From NCBI RefSeq assembly GCF_004342165.1, contig NZ_SMAL01000002.1:186001-250000 (forward strand): 64,000 nt of DNA, written 5' to 3'. Position 1 is the stretch's first letter, and each line of letters opens with the position of its first letter. The notes beneath the pieces are model-generated. The model had not been told where the DNA came from, made no database searches, and was given only the letters and a program-made list of their open reading frames with translations. The stretch is from Natranaerovirga pectinivora. Its GTDB lineage: Bacteria; Bacillota; Clostridia; Lachnospirales; DSM-24629. Positions 18,264 through 27,246 of this stretch are shown here, in pieces. Both the position numbers and the translations under genes were made by a program.

Positions 18264-18515
18264 CTAAGAATTGAAGTTAAAGACTATACGTACTGACCAA
18301 ATTGGTGTTATAAATATTAATAAAGTGGCAAAGGGTGCAATTCTTTGTGTTCCAGGAGAGTAATTAACATCATAAGGAATTTGAGCCTTTAATAAAGCAG
18401 CTTGAGCAGTTAATAAGAGTTCTTGATTAACAAGTTCTCCATTAATTGCTTTTTGGAATGCTGCTGTTGCAAGGAGAGATAAAAGTTTATCAAGATTATT
18501 GTTATGTGGAGTCAT
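18264..18515 (-). CDS. Small hypothetical protein
   Basis: Not recognised. The 83-residue reading from ATG 18515 is MTPHNNNLDKLLSLLATAAF onward, with a helical LLTAQAALLKAQIP stretch and a hydrophobic C-terminus (FATLLIFITPIWSVRIVF) that could be one membrane helix. The frame runs open to 18593 but that longer start has no SD; the ATG at 18515 has only AAGGA 17 bases away. It fills an otherwise empty gap and is not a shadow of another gene. It may be a real small gene or chance. Confidence 0.4.
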   Translation of the reverse strand: MTPHNNNLDKLLSLLATAAFQKAINGELVNQELLLTAQAALLKAQIPYDVNYSPGTQRIAPFATLLIFITPIWSVRIVFNFNS

Positions 18516-18599
18516 ATTGAACCAACTATTATCCTTTTTTATATTATATTCATAGACAAAGGATTTATTTCTAGTAAATAATGAATGGAGCATAAAGAG

Positions 18600-19484
18600 A
18601 TGAAAAAATTTAAAAAGACTTATATTGAAATTACTAATATATGCAATCTTAGTTGTAGTTTTTGCCCGCCTACAAAAAGATTAAGTCAATACATGGATAT
18701 TGATACCTTTACTAATATATTAGAGCAGATTAAAGGATATAGTAAACATCTTTACTTTCATGTAAAAGGAGAACCTTTATTACATCCCCAACTAGAAAAA
18801 TTATTACAGATTAGTTATGAGAAAGAATTTTATGTTAATATTACAACCAATGGTACATTAATTAATTTAGTTAAAGATAAAATATTAGAGATACCTTCAT
18901 TAAGACAGGTGAATTTTTCTCTCCATAGTTTTGAGGATGAAAAAGGCTCTGAAAAAATGTTAGAGTATATGAATTCCATCATATCTTTTTCAAAGGATGC
19001 AATTAAAAATAACATAATAATTTCTTTAAGGTTATGGAACCTTCAAAAGGATAATGCAACCAATACTCAAAAGAAAAAAAATCGTCAAATGCTAGAAATA
19101 ATTGAAAAAGAATTTAATTTAGATTTTCAAATCGAAGAAAAAGTAGAACCTGGAAAAGGTATTAAGATAGAAGAGCGATTATATATTAATCAAGAAAGTC
19201 AATTTAATTGGCCTGATTTACAAATACAAGAAATAAGTTCAAAAGGCTTTTGTCACGGTCTAAGAAATCAAATCGCTATTTTAGTTGATGGAACAGTGGT
19301 GCCTTGTTGTCTTGATGGTGAAGGCATTATGGATTTGGGTAATTTGAAAAACTCTTCATTCAAAGAGATTATAGAAAGTAAAAAAGCAACAGATATATAT
19401 AATAGTTTTTCTAATGGAGAAGTAATTGAAGCGTTGTGTAGAAAGTGTGGTTATAGATTAAGATTCAGCCAGGTTAAAAGTTAG
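18600..19484 (+). CDS. Radical SAM/SPASM domain protein
   Basis: The 294-residue protein has the radical SAM cluster motif CNLSCSFC near residue 15, followed by PPTKR, and a TTNGTLI strand motif. The C-terminal half is SPASM-like, with CHGLRNQIAILVDGTVVPCC, then a single Cys pair (CRKCGYR) at the end. It would bind SAM at a 4Fe-4S cluster and at least one auxiliary cluster. The substrate is unknown; no peptide precursor gene is evident nearby. ATG 18600 is preferred because GGAG lies eight bases upstream; ATG 18585 in frame has none. It has its own terminator. Confidence 0.85.
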   Translation: MKKFKKTYIEITNICNLSCSFCPPTKRLSQYMDIDTFTNILEQIKGYSKHLYFHVKGEPLLHPQLEKLLQISYEKEFYVNITTNGTLINLVKDKILEIPSLRQVNFSLHSFEDEKGSEKMLEYMNSIISFSKDAIKNNIIISLRLWNLQKDNATNTQKKKNRQMLEIIEKEFNLDFQIEEKVEPGKGIKIEERLYINQESQFNWPDLQIQEISSKGFCHGLRNQIAILVDGTVVPCCLDGEGIMDLGNLKNSSFKEIIESKKATDIYNSFSNGEVIEALCRKCGYRLRFSQVKS

Positions 19485-19507
19485 ATTCTTTTGAGAATCT
19501 AACTTTT
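19476..19507 (+). terminator. Rho-independent terminator
   Basis: AAAAGTTAGATTCT pairs perfectly with AGAATCTAACTTTT around a 4-base loop; the stem includes the stop codon of the radical SAM gene. Confidence 0.88.
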
Positions 19508-19569
19508 TTAGAATTAAAGCATATAAAAAGCGATAAAATATATATATACAGTAATTAAGGGGCGATTAT

Positions 19570-20418
19570 ATGCTATTAGATATTCCAAAAACAGAGAGAG
19601 TAGATTTTAATGGTGGATATGGCGTTATAAAAGTAGATACATTTAATCAACGGATAAAGATTGTTGCCTTTGAGGGTGATATAGCATTCTTGTTAGAAAA
19701 GATTGAGATTATTGCAAAGAAAGTTAATGCAGGGAAGATTTTTTATATTGGTGGCGAGGCTGATATTAAAGTATTTAAAAAAAATAATTTTATTATGGAA
19801 GCTAAAGTTTATAGTTTTCTAAAAGGGGAACCTGGATACTTTTTATCTAAATTTTTAAAACAAGAAAGAAAGATGAGTTTGTATGTCCCAGAGGAAGAAG
19901 AGGTATTAATTAGATCAAGAGATTATATAAAAGACAATTATGAATATATAATATATGACAAATACGAGATAAGGGATGCCTGTGAAGAAGATGCTGAACA
20001 ATTGGCACGTTTATATAAAAGTGTGTTTGAAACTTATCCATCACCTATGAACAATGGAGAGTATATAAAATATGCTATGAAAAACCATGTGTATTTTAAA
20101 GTAATTACTTATAACAACAGGATTATAAGCTCTGCTTCAGCAGATATGGACCCTGAAAATTATAATGCGGAAATGACAGATTGTGCAACAGAAGTAGAAC
20201 ATAGAGGACAGGGGTTAATGGGAAGATTAATATTAGAATTAGAAAAAGAAATGAGAAGAAAAAATTATAATGTGTTTTATAGTACAGCAAGGTCTATCTC
20301 AGCAGGAATGAATATTATATTTGCCAAACATAATTATGAGTATGGGGGTAAGCTAGTTAATCATTGTCATATTTGTGGAGGATTTGAAAATATGAATATA
20401 TGGGTTAAAGTTTTATAG
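19570..20418 (+). CDS. ablB: Putative beta-lysine N-acetyltransferase
   Basis: The 282-residue protein has a C-terminal GNAT domain (about 138-282) with the acetyl-CoA loop HRGQGLMGRL and the AblB-specific stretch SISAGMN...GGKLVNHCHICGGFENMNIWVK. AblB acetylates beta-lysine made by lysine 2,3-aminomutase (AblA) to give N-epsilon-acetyl-beta-lysine, a compatible solute of salt-stressed archaea and some bacteria. The usual partner ablA is not adjacent; the neighbouring radical SAM gene is not an aminomutase. SD AAGGGG. The gap to the next gene (20419-20584) holds nothing recognised. Confidence 0.82.
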   Translation: MLLDIPKTERVDFNGGYGVIKVDTFNQRIKIVAFEGDIAFLLEKIEIIAKKVNAGKIFYIGGEADIKVFKKNNFIMEAKVYSFLKGEPGYFLSKFLKQERKMSLYVPEEEEVLIRSRDYIKDNYEYIIYDKYEIRDACEEDAEQLARLYKSVFETYPSPMNNGEYIKYAMKNHVYFKVITYNNRIISSASADMDPENYNAEMTDCATEVEHRGQGLMGRLILELEKEMRRKNYNVFYSTARSISAGMNIIFAKHNYEYGGKLVNHCHICGGFENMNIWVKVL

Positions 20419-20584
20419 ATTGATGCTTATTGATATGTAAAGAATAGGTTAATAATTTGGTAGGTTGAATCCCATTGATGCCCAAAGGCATGTATAAGTA
20501 TAGCCAATGGTATAACTATTTTAATGGAGACCAAAGGTAAATTGTTTGAATATAATGAAGTAAAATATAAAATTGGAGATTATT

Positions 20585-21472
20585 ATGTATCCAGTCTATC
20601 CTTATTATAGTAGAAAAGAAGAGTGTGAAGATCTGCCGATACCCTTTCCACCTCAAAGTCAAGCAAGGCCAGGTTTTGAATATAGAATGATTCCTAATCC
20701 TATATCGGATTATGATGGTTACGTAGGTTCAGGTAAATTAAGAGGAAAAGTAGCTATTATTACAGGTGGAGATAGTGGAATTGGAAGAGCTGTAGCTATT
20801 GCATTTGCAAAAGAAGGAGCAGATATAGTAATAGTATATCTAAATGAACACAGAGATGCTATGGATACAAAAAGAAGGGTTAATGATTTAGGTCAAGAAT
20901 GCTTGCTTTTTGAGGCAGATTTGAGATTAGAAAATGAGTGTGAAGAAATGGTTAGAAGAACTATGGAGTTTATGGGGAGAATTGATATACTTGTAAACAA
21001 CCATGCCATTGCCTATCAAACTTTAAGTGTTCTTGATATGACTCAAGAGCAATTAGAAGATACATTTACTACAAATTTATTTTCATATATCTATTTGATT
21101 AAGGCAGCCTTTCCATATTTGGAAACTGGTAGTAGCATCATTAACACATCATCAATTGTTGGAGTAAAAGGCAATTCAGGTGCAATGGATTATGCTGCTT
21201 CAAAAGGTGCCATAATAAACCTTACAAAATCACTAGCAATGTCTTTGGTAAATAATGGCATTCGTGTGAATGCTGTTGCGCCAGGACCTGTATGGACACC
21301 TTTGGTTGTATCCACATTTCCGCCTAATACTGTGTCAGAGTTTGGAAGGAATACTCCTTATAAACGAGCTGCTCAACCTTTTGAAATTGCACCTGCATAT
21401 GTGTATTTGGCTTCGGAAGATTCAGGATATGTAACGGGTCAAGTGATACCTGTTACAAATGAAATCTTATAA
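20585..21472 (+). CDS. SDR family oxidoreductase (YhdF/YhxC-like)
   Basis: The 295-residue protein has a Pro/Tyr-rich N-terminal extension of about 45 residues, then a classical short-chain dehydrogenase: TGGDSGIGRA cofactor loop (about 57-66), NNHA, catalytic Ser in NTSSIVG, and YAASKGA for Tyr and Lys. The long N-terminus and VAPGPVWTPL are typical of the YhdF/YhxC group, linked to general stress in Bacillus; the substrate is unknown. The extension resembles coat/stress-type small Tyr-rich segments. ATG 20585 has GGAG eight bases upstream. A terminator follows. Confidence 0.88.
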   Translation: MYPVYPYYSRKEECEDLPIPFPPQSQARPGFEYRMIPNPISDYDGYVGSGKLRGKVAIITGGDSGIGRAVAIAFAKEGADIVIVYLNEHRDAMDTKRRVNDLGQECLLFEADLRLENECEEMVRRTMEFMGRIDILVNNHAIAYQTLSVLDMTQEQLEDTFTTNLFSYIYLIKAAFPYLETGSSIINTSSIVGVKGNSGAMDYAASKGAIINLTKSLAMSLVNNGIRVNAVAPGPVWTPLVVSTFPPNTVSEFGRNTPYKRAAQPFEIAPAYVYLASEDSGYVTGQVIPVTNEIL

Positions 21473-21483
21473 ACAGTTTATTT

Positions 21484-21510
21484 AAACCACTTATTTAATA
21501 GGTGGTTTTT
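21484..21510 (+). terminator. Rho-independent terminator
   Basis: AAACCAC pairs with GTGGTTT around an 11-base loop, then T-rich. Confidence 0.75.
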
Positions 21511-21548
21511 ATGCTATAATTAAGAAAAGTTATTGGAAGGTGATGGTA

Positions 21549-21971
21549 ATGGAATATAAAAGATTTAATAATAGTGTGGTCATAAGAATTGATCCTAAAG
21601 AAGAAGTTGTTGAATGTATAAAAGCAATTTGTGACAAAGAGCAAATAAAAGCAGGTTCATATACAGGTCTTGGTGCAGCAGATGAGATTACAGTGGGATT
21701 ATTTAATACGAAGGAAAAAAAATATTATTCTAAAACCTTTAGTGGCGATTATGAAATCACAAGTTTGGTAGGTAGTGTATCTACAATGAATGGAGAAACC
21801 TATTTGCATACCCATATTAATATTTCTGATGTGGAGATGAATGTATTTGGTGGCCATTTGAATAAAGCAGTTATTAGTGGTACTTGTGAGATAGTATTAA
21901 CAATAATTGATGGACAAGTAGAAAGAGAATTTAATGAACAAATAGGTTTAAATTTGTATAAGTTTTTGTAG
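21549..21971 (+). CDS. PPC (DUF296) domain DNA-binding-like protein
   Basis: The 140-residue protein matches the plant and prokaryote conserved (PPC, DUF296) domain: VVIRIDPKEEVVECIKAIC at the start, SYTGLGAADEITVGLF, and the metal-site-like THIN...GGHLNKAVIS near 90-110. Family members form trimers and some bind DNA, but most bacterial ones have no known function. ATG 21549 is chosen because GGAAGG lies eight bases upstream. It stands alone. The following gap (21972-22111) has nothing recognised. Confidence 0.82.
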   Translation: MEYKRFNNSVVIRIDPKEEVVECIKAICDKEQIKAGSYTGLGAADEITVGLFNTKEKKYYSKTFSGDYEITSLVGSVSTMNGETYLHTHINISDVEMNVFGGHLNKAVISGTCEIVLTIIDGQVEREFNEQIGLNLYKFL

Positions 21972-22111
21972 AAAGCAGTAAGTAATAAAAAGCTAGAGAA
22001 TAGGCAATCCTAATAGTAATTAATTTAACTTAAGCTTAGCTTTGAAAGAGCCTAAAGCTTCCATTGAAAACAAAAATTTCAAGCCCTAAAATAATGGTGT
22101 GGAGGGATTAA

Positions 22112-22960
22112 ATGTTAGGATTGGACTTAAAAACATACTGCAATAGTGAATATAATGTGCTTAAAAAGGTGATAGTATGTGAACCTAAATATATGACCAT
22201 ACGAGAAGCAATTAATGAAACTCAAAAACACTATTTAGATGAAAATATACAAATTAATATTGCTATGTTACAACATAATAAATTTGTTGAACAACTGAAG
22301 TTAAATGGGGTTGATGTAATCATGTTACCTCCTCTTAATAAATATCATGAGCAAGTTTTTACTAGAGATATTGGATTTGTTCTAGGAGAAACAGTTTTTG
22401 TTGCAGATATGGCTAATGAAGCTAGAGTTGGTGAAGAGGATGCACTGAAAAATTATTTGGAAGGCAATATGATTTCTTACTTTAATTTAATTGGTGACGA
22501 AATTGAAGGCGGTGACGTAATTATTGATGGTAAGACCGTCTATATAGGTCTGAGCGAGAGAACCAACCAAAATGCCATTAATCATTTACAAAGACTTCTT
22601 ACAGATTATGAAGTTGTAACCATTGATTTTAGAGAAAAGTATTTACACTTAGATTGTGTTTTTAATATTGTCTCTGAAAATGAAGCATTGTATTATCCCC
22701 AAGCATTAAATGAAGATACAATAAAATTTTTAGAAAGTAGATATGACTTAATTCAAGTGAGTAAGGAAGAGCAATTTTCTTTAGGAACCAATGTGTTTTC
22801 TATTGGTAATAAGAAGGTCTTTAGTTTGCCTGAGAATAGAAATGTGAATGCTGCTCTTAGAAGTCGTGGGTTTAATGTAATAGAAGTAGAATTCTCAGAG
22901 ATTATTAAATCAGGTGGTTCATTTAGATGTTGTACTATGCCCCTTTTAAGAAAGGGCTAA
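22112..22960 (+). CDS. Dimethylarginine dimethylaminohydrolase-like amidinohydrolase (YkgA-like)
   Basis: The 282-residue protein belongs to the arginine deiminase/DDAH superfamily. It has FTRDIGFVLGETVFVAD, the EGGDVIIDG acid pair, HLDCVFNIV with the catalytic His, and GGSFRCCTMPLLR at the C-terminus with the catalytic Cys. Such enzymes hydrolyse a guanidino group, for example dimethylarginine to citrulline; the exact substrate is uncertain. The SD GGAGGG lies just upstream of the ATG. It is monocistronic, with a terminator after it. Confidence 0.85.
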   Translation: MLGLDLKTYCNSEYNVLKKVIVCEPKYMTIREAINETQKHYLDENIQINIAMLQHNKFVEQLKLNGVDVIMLPPLNKYHEQVFTRDIGFVLGETVFVADMANEARVGEEDALKNYLEGNMISYFNLIGDEIEGGDVIIDGKTVYIGLSERTNQNAINHLQRLLTDYEVVTIDFREKYLHLDCVFNIVSENEALYYPQALNEDTIKFLESRYDLIQVSKEEQFSLGTNVFSIGNKKVFSLPENRNVNAALRSRGFNVIEVEFSEIIKSGGSFRCCTMPLLRKG

Positions 22961-22977
22961 ATAAAAAATATTGATAC

Positions 22978-23009
22978 AAAAACTTCTTAAATGTTTAAGA
23001 GGTTTTTTT
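22978..23009 (+). terminator. Rho-independent terminator
   Basis: AAACTTCTTAAA pairs with TTTAAGAGGTTT (one G-U pair) around a tiny loop, then a T-run. Confidence 0.8.
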
Positions 23010-23121
23010 ATTTTTCTAATAGTTGTCTGGTGTAAAGAAAAAGATATTTGAACATATAATGAATAAGTCAGACCTACATTTTAATAATTCATACAGCAAA
23101 TAATAAAAAGGAGTTGCGGTA

Positions 23122-25716
23122 ATGGATGATAATACAAAATTAATAAAAGTTCAAGAAACGGTTGACGTATTGGTTCAAAAAGCGCAAAAAGCATTAGATG
23201 AATTTATGTTAATGGAGCAAGATCAGATTGATAAAATTGTAAAAGAAATGGCACTAGCCGGGTTAGATCAACATATGTATTTGGCTAAACTTGCATTTGA
23301 AGAAACCCAAAGAGGCATATATGAAGATAAGATTATAAAAAACCTGTTTGCAACAGAATACATTTATCATAGTATAAAATACGAGAAAACCGTAGGCATC
23401 ATTGAAGAAAATGAAGAGGAGGATTATATGGAAGTAGCCGAACCTGTAGGCGTGATTGCAGGTGTTACGCCAGTTACAAACCCAACTTCAACAACTTTAT
23501 TTAAATCAATAATAGCAATGAAAACAAGAAATCCTATTATTTTCGCATTCCACCCTTCTGCTCAACATTGTTCTTCAGAAGCGGCTAGGATTTTAAAAGA
23601 AGCAGCAATCAAAGCAGGAGCGCCTCAGGATTGTATTCAATGGGTAGAAGAACCATCCCTAGAAGCCACGCAAAAATTAATGAATCATCCAGAAGTAGCG
23701 TTAATATTGGCGACTGGAGGTTCAGGAATGGTAAAGTCAGCCTATTCAACAGGAAAACCTGCGTTAGGTGTTGGACCTGGTAATGTTCCTTGCTTCATAG
23801 AAAAATCAGCAAATGTTGAAAGAGCCGTAACAGATTTAATTTTATCAAAGTCTTTTGATAATGGAATGATTTGTGCTTCTGAGCAAGCTGCCATTATTGA
23901 ATCAAGTATTTATGAAAAAGTGACCAATTATATGAAAAAGCAAAACTGTTATTTTGCGACGAAAGAAGAGATAGAAAAAATTGAATCTGTGGTTATAAAT
24001 GTAGGGAAAAAAGTTGTTAACTCCAATATTGTAGGGAAATCACCTTACGAAATAGCAAAAATGGCCAATATAGAAATTCCACAGGATACTAAAGTGTTAT
24101 GTTGTGAAATAGATGGCGTAGGTGAAAAACATTTGCTATCCTATGAAAAATTATCACCAGTATTAGCGGTAGTAAAAGCAAAGGATGCTAACGAAGGTAT
24201 AAAAATGTCAGAGATTATGGTTGAATTAGGAGGTCTAGGCCATTCCTCTGTTATTCATTCTAATGATGAAGACATTATTGATGGGTTTTCAAAAAAGTTA
24301 AAAACAGGAAGAATAATAGTAAATTCACCTTCTACCCATGGTGCCATAGGGGATATATATAATACGAATATGCCCTCTTTAACTTTAGGCTGTGGATCTT
24401 ATGGTAAAAATTCTACAACATCTAATATTACAGCTGTTAACTTAATTAACAAGAAAAGGGTGGCAAAAAGAAAAGTAAATATGCAATGGTTTAAAATTCC
24501 TGAGAAAATCTATTTTGAATCAGGATCTGTTCAATATTTAAGTAAAATGCCAAATATAAGTCGTGCTTTAATTGTTACGGATCCTTATATGAGAGAATCT
24601 GGATATGTAAAGAAAGTATTATATTATTTAAGAAAACGACTTGATTATGTACATTGTGAGATATTTAGTGATGTAGAACCAGATCCATCTCTAGAAACGG
24701 TTTATAAAGGAACCGAATTAATGAATGGTTTTCATCCAGATGTCATTATTGCATTAGGAGGCGGTTCAGCCATAGATGCAGCAAAGGGTATGTGGTTGTT
24801 CTATGAACATCCTGAAGCAAACTTTAACAATATGTCTCAGAAGTTTATGGATATTCGAAAAAGAGTTTATAAATTCCCTAAGATGGGTAAGAAAGCAAAA
24901 TTTGTAGCAATTCCTACCACATCAGGATCAGGATCAGAAGTAACCTCATTTGCGGTTATTACAGATAAGGAAAAAAATATAAAGTATCCTCTAGCTGATT
25001 ATGAATTGACACCAGATGTTGCCATTATTGACCCCGATTTTGTTATGACGGTACCACCTAAAGTAACGGCCAATACGGGATTAGATGTTTTAACTCATGC
25101 AATAGAAGCCTATGTTTCTATCTTAGCATCAGATTACACAGATGCCTTAGCCTTAAAAGCCATTCAACTGATTTTTGATTATCTTCCAAAAGCTTACAAT
25201 AATGGCAATGACAAAGTTGCAAGGGAAAAAGTTCATAATGCTTCTTGCATTGCAGGAATGGCTTTTACCAATGCTTTTCTAGGGATTAATCATTCTTTAG
25301 CTCATAAGTTAGGGGGAGAATTTCATATTCCTCATGGGGCTGCCAATGCTATATTATTGCCTTATGTGATTGAATACAATGGTGTTGAAACACCGACTAA
25401 ATTTGTTTCTTTTCCAAAGTATGAGAAATATATTGCTCCTGAAAAGTATAGTGAGATATCAAGACATTTAGGGCTAGGAGCTTCCACACCTCAGGAAGGT
25501 GTAAAATCCCTTATTAAAGCCGTAAGAGATTTAATGAAGGAAGTGGATGTCCCTCAAAGCATAAAAGACCACGGTATTGAAGAAAATATCTTTTTATCTA
25601 AAGTAGAGTATTTAGGGGATAAGGCCTTTGAAGATCAATGTACCACATCAAATCCTAGATTGCCTTTAGTATCTGAATTGGTTGCTCTTTATAAACGTGC
25701 TTATTATGGTGAATAG
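23122..25716 (+). CDS. adhE: Bifunctional acetaldehyde-CoA/alcohol dehydrogenase
   Basis: The 864-residue protein has the full AdhE layout. The N-terminal CoA-acylating aldehyde dehydrogenase (about 1-440) carries the catalytic Cys in FDNGMICASEQ. The C-terminal iron-dependent alcohol dehydrogenase (about 455-864) carries GGGSAIDAAKG and metal-binding DVLTHAIEAYV, NHSLAHKLGG and HIPHGAANA. It reduces acetyl-CoA to ethanol with two NADH, regenerating NAD+ in fermentation, and normally forms spirosomes. SD AAGGAG is nine bases upstream. A TATAAT at 23055-23060 may be the -10. It is monocistronic and ends in a strong terminator. Confidence 0.97.
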   Translation: MDDNTKLIKVQETVDVLVQKAQKALDEFMLMEQDQIDKIVKEMALAGLDQHMYLAKLAFEETQRGIYEDKIIKNLFATEYIYHSIKYEKTVGIIEENEEEDYMEVAEPVGVIAGVTPVTNPTSTTLFKSIIAMKTRNPIIFAFHPSAQHCSSEAARILKEAAIKAGAPQDCIQWVEEPSLEATQKLMNHPEVALILATGGSGMVKSAYSTGKPALGVGPGNVPCFIEKSANVERAVTDLILSKSFDNGMICASEQAAIIESSIYEKVTNYMKKQNCYFATKEEIEKIESVVINVGKKVVNSNIVGKSPYEIAKMANIEIPQDTKVLCCEIDGVGEKHLLSYEKLSPVLAVVKAKDANEGIKMSEIMVELGGLGHSSVIHSNDEDIIDGFSKKLKTGRIIVNSPSTHGAIGDIYNTNMPSLTLGCGSYGKNSTTSNITAVNLINKKRVAKRKVNMQWFKIPEKIYFESGSVQYLSKMPNISRALIVTDPYMRESGYVKKVLYYLRKRLDYVHCEIFSDVEPDPSLETVYKGTELMNGFHPDVIIALGGGSAIDAAKGMWLFYEHPEANFNNMSQKFMDIRKRVYKFPKMGKKAKFVAIPTTSGSGSEVTSFAVITDKEKNIKYPLADYELTPDVAIIDPDFVMTVPPKVTANTGLDVLTHAIEAYVSILASDYTDALALKAIQLIFDYLPKAYNNGNDKVAREKVHNASCIAGMAFTNAFLGINHSLAHKLGGEFHIPHGAANAILLPYVIEYNGVETPTKFVSFPKYEKYIAPEKYSEISRHLGLGASTPQEGVKSLIKAVRDLMKEVDVPQSIKDHGIEENIFLSKVEYLGDKAFEDQCTTSNPRLPLVSELVALYKRAYYGE

Positions 25717-25726
25717 ACTATTATCT

Positions 25727-25757
25727 CACCCCATATTATTTGTGGGGTGTTTTTTTT
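25727..25757 (+). terminator. adhE terminator
   Basis: CACCCCA pairs with TGGGGTG around a 9-base loop, followed by eight T. Confidence 0.9.
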
Positions 25758-25844
25758 AACAAATATTTGTTGAAAGAATATAGGAAAGCATGTACAATAC
25801 AATAGGAAAGAAATTGGAAGAGAAAGACATGAATAGGTGATATT

Positions 25845-26216
25845 GTGAAAAAAGCAATAGATTTTTATAATGAAGGGTACAATTGTGCAGAGGCAATAAT
25901 AAAGGGATACAACACAGAACATAATAAAAGTATTCCAGTAGCCCTAGGAAGTCCTTTTGGGTCTGGAATGACTATTGGAAGCACTTGTGGTGCCATCACA
26001 GCGGCCCTTATTGTTATTGGTGCTTCAAAAGGAAGAGAAGATTCTAAAGAAATAAATGAAACAAGAAAAGATACCAAGGCTTTATTAAAAAAAATAAAAG
26101 ATAAGTATGGTTCACTTGAGTGTATTGAACTTAAAAAACAAGGTGTGCCTTGTGAAAATCTTGTTGAAGATGCATATAATATTCTTAACGAAATTGTAAC
26201 AAAAGAAGGAATGTAG
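25845..26216 (+). CDS. C_GCAxxG_C_C family redox-like protein
   Basis: The 123-residue protein fits the C_GCAxxG_C_C family: NCAEAII near residue 10, FGSGMTIGSTCGAITAAL (the GCAxxG-like segment), then single cysteines in LECIELKK and VPCENLV. Members are found in anaerobes and are thought to be redox or metal proteins; no activity is established. It begins with GTG at 25845, with AGGTGA just upstream. The gap after it (26217-26338) holds nothing recognised. Confidence 0.8.
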   Translation: MKKAIDFYNEGYNCAEAIIKGYNTEHNKSIPVALGSPFGSGMTIGSTCGAITAALIVIGASKGREDSKEINETRKDTKALLKKIKDKYGSLECIELKKQGVPCENLVEDAYNILNEIVTKEGM

Positions 26217-26338
26217 ATAATTATAAAATTATGTTGTTGGTGCAGTGGCAAATGTTATTGTAGTGGAAAAGGCAAGTGGCTTATATGATATCTTTTGGTC
26301 CTTCATTTTATTGTGGGAATGAGTGTTTAATAGGGTTA

Positions 26339-27082
26339 TTATCTAATAGATTGGATTGAATTAGGGCGTAAATAATCTGTATAGACACCTGTGACTTTAT
26401 TGGCTTTTAATGTGGATAATGTTTTGTTAAAATTAATGGTATGTGCATAACTAGGCACATTTAGATAATACAGATTCCTAGGTAATAGGGTTAAGGCTCT
26501 AAGTAAGGGCATACTAACAGCAAAAACTTCATTGCCTTCTAGGAAGTGAAATAAACTTGTATCAGAAGTAGCAAGGTTATAAAGTGCAGGAATAACATAA
26601 GAATACCCTAAATATCTAATATATTCATAATCATGAAATGAATAGAGATGAGGGATGAATTTGTGTTGTATCTTTGGATGATGGTCTTTTATATACTTTA
26701 ATAATCGAATATAATCTTTTTTAATATCTGCGATGATATAGATACTTGGATGAAAAATAAGCCATTGCTCAAGTCTATTGAGATCTAAGAGAGTAAGATT
26801 CAAAAGGGTGTCTTTGTTTAAGAACTCTTCTAAAGAATATTGTCTAGAGGTATTCATAAACAACCATCTAGGTGTAGAATCCCAATCATGTATACAGACA
26901 GGATAACCATCTGTTGTCCAGTGAAAATCTAATTCAATAAGTTTGAAGCCATTCATATAACTATTGTTTAGGGCCTCTAAAGAATTTGTATAAGGAATGC
27001 CATAAATAGACCCGCCTGCATGGGCGATAAGGGTCTCAAGTGGAGGTGTTCTTTTAATTTCGTGTAAATAGTGAATACCCAT
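26339..27082 (-). CDS. Glycerophosphodiester phosphodiesterase-like protein
   Basis: The 247-residue protein has the GDPD fold signature: IAHAGGSIYGIPYTNSLEAL near 18-37 (HxGG and N-S-L-E), IELDFHWTTDGYPVCIHDW with the E-x-D and H-D pairs, and IIADIKKD. The usual catalytic H-R pair in the first motif is H-A here, so activity on glycerophosphodiesters is uncertain. It has no signal peptide and is probably cytosolic. ATG 27082 has GGAGG upstream. It is a single minus-strand gene facing the C_GCAxxG gene. Confidence 0.78.
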   Translation of the reverse strand: MGIHYLHEIKRTPPLETLIAHAGGSIYGIPYTNSLEALNNSYMNGFKLIELDFHWTTDGYPVCIHDWDSTPRWLFMNTSRQYSLEEFLNKDTLLNLTLLDLNRLEQWLIFHPSIYIIADIKKDYIRLLKYIKDHHPKIQHKFIPHLYSFHDYEYIRYLGYSYVIPALYNLATSDTSLFHFLEGNEVFAVSMPLLRALTLLPRNLYYLNVPSYAHTINFNKTLSTLKANKVTGVYTDYLRPNSIQSIR

Positions 27083-27182
27083 AAATTCCTCCAAGGTTTT
27101 TCTTATAATAATATACGAAAGTACAGAAGGATAAGTGATAGGTAATCAATCTGTAATTACTAATAAAATAATAGTGAAACGC

Positions 27183-27211
27183 TTGATTTATACCTTATAT
27201 TCATATATGAT
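27183..27211 (+). promoter_or_regulatory. tcdA promoter
   Basis: TTGATT (27183-27188) and TATGAT (27206-27211) at 17 bp, 35 bases before the start codon. Confidence 0.55.
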
Positions 27212-27246
27212 AACTAGAGAAATAAAATATTATAGAGGTGCTGATT

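Noticed and set aside
18264-19484. RiPP locus formed by the small minus-strand protein and the radical SAM/SPASM gene
   Set aside because: The small protein is divergent, lacks a leader/core pattern, and no transporter or protease gene is linked.
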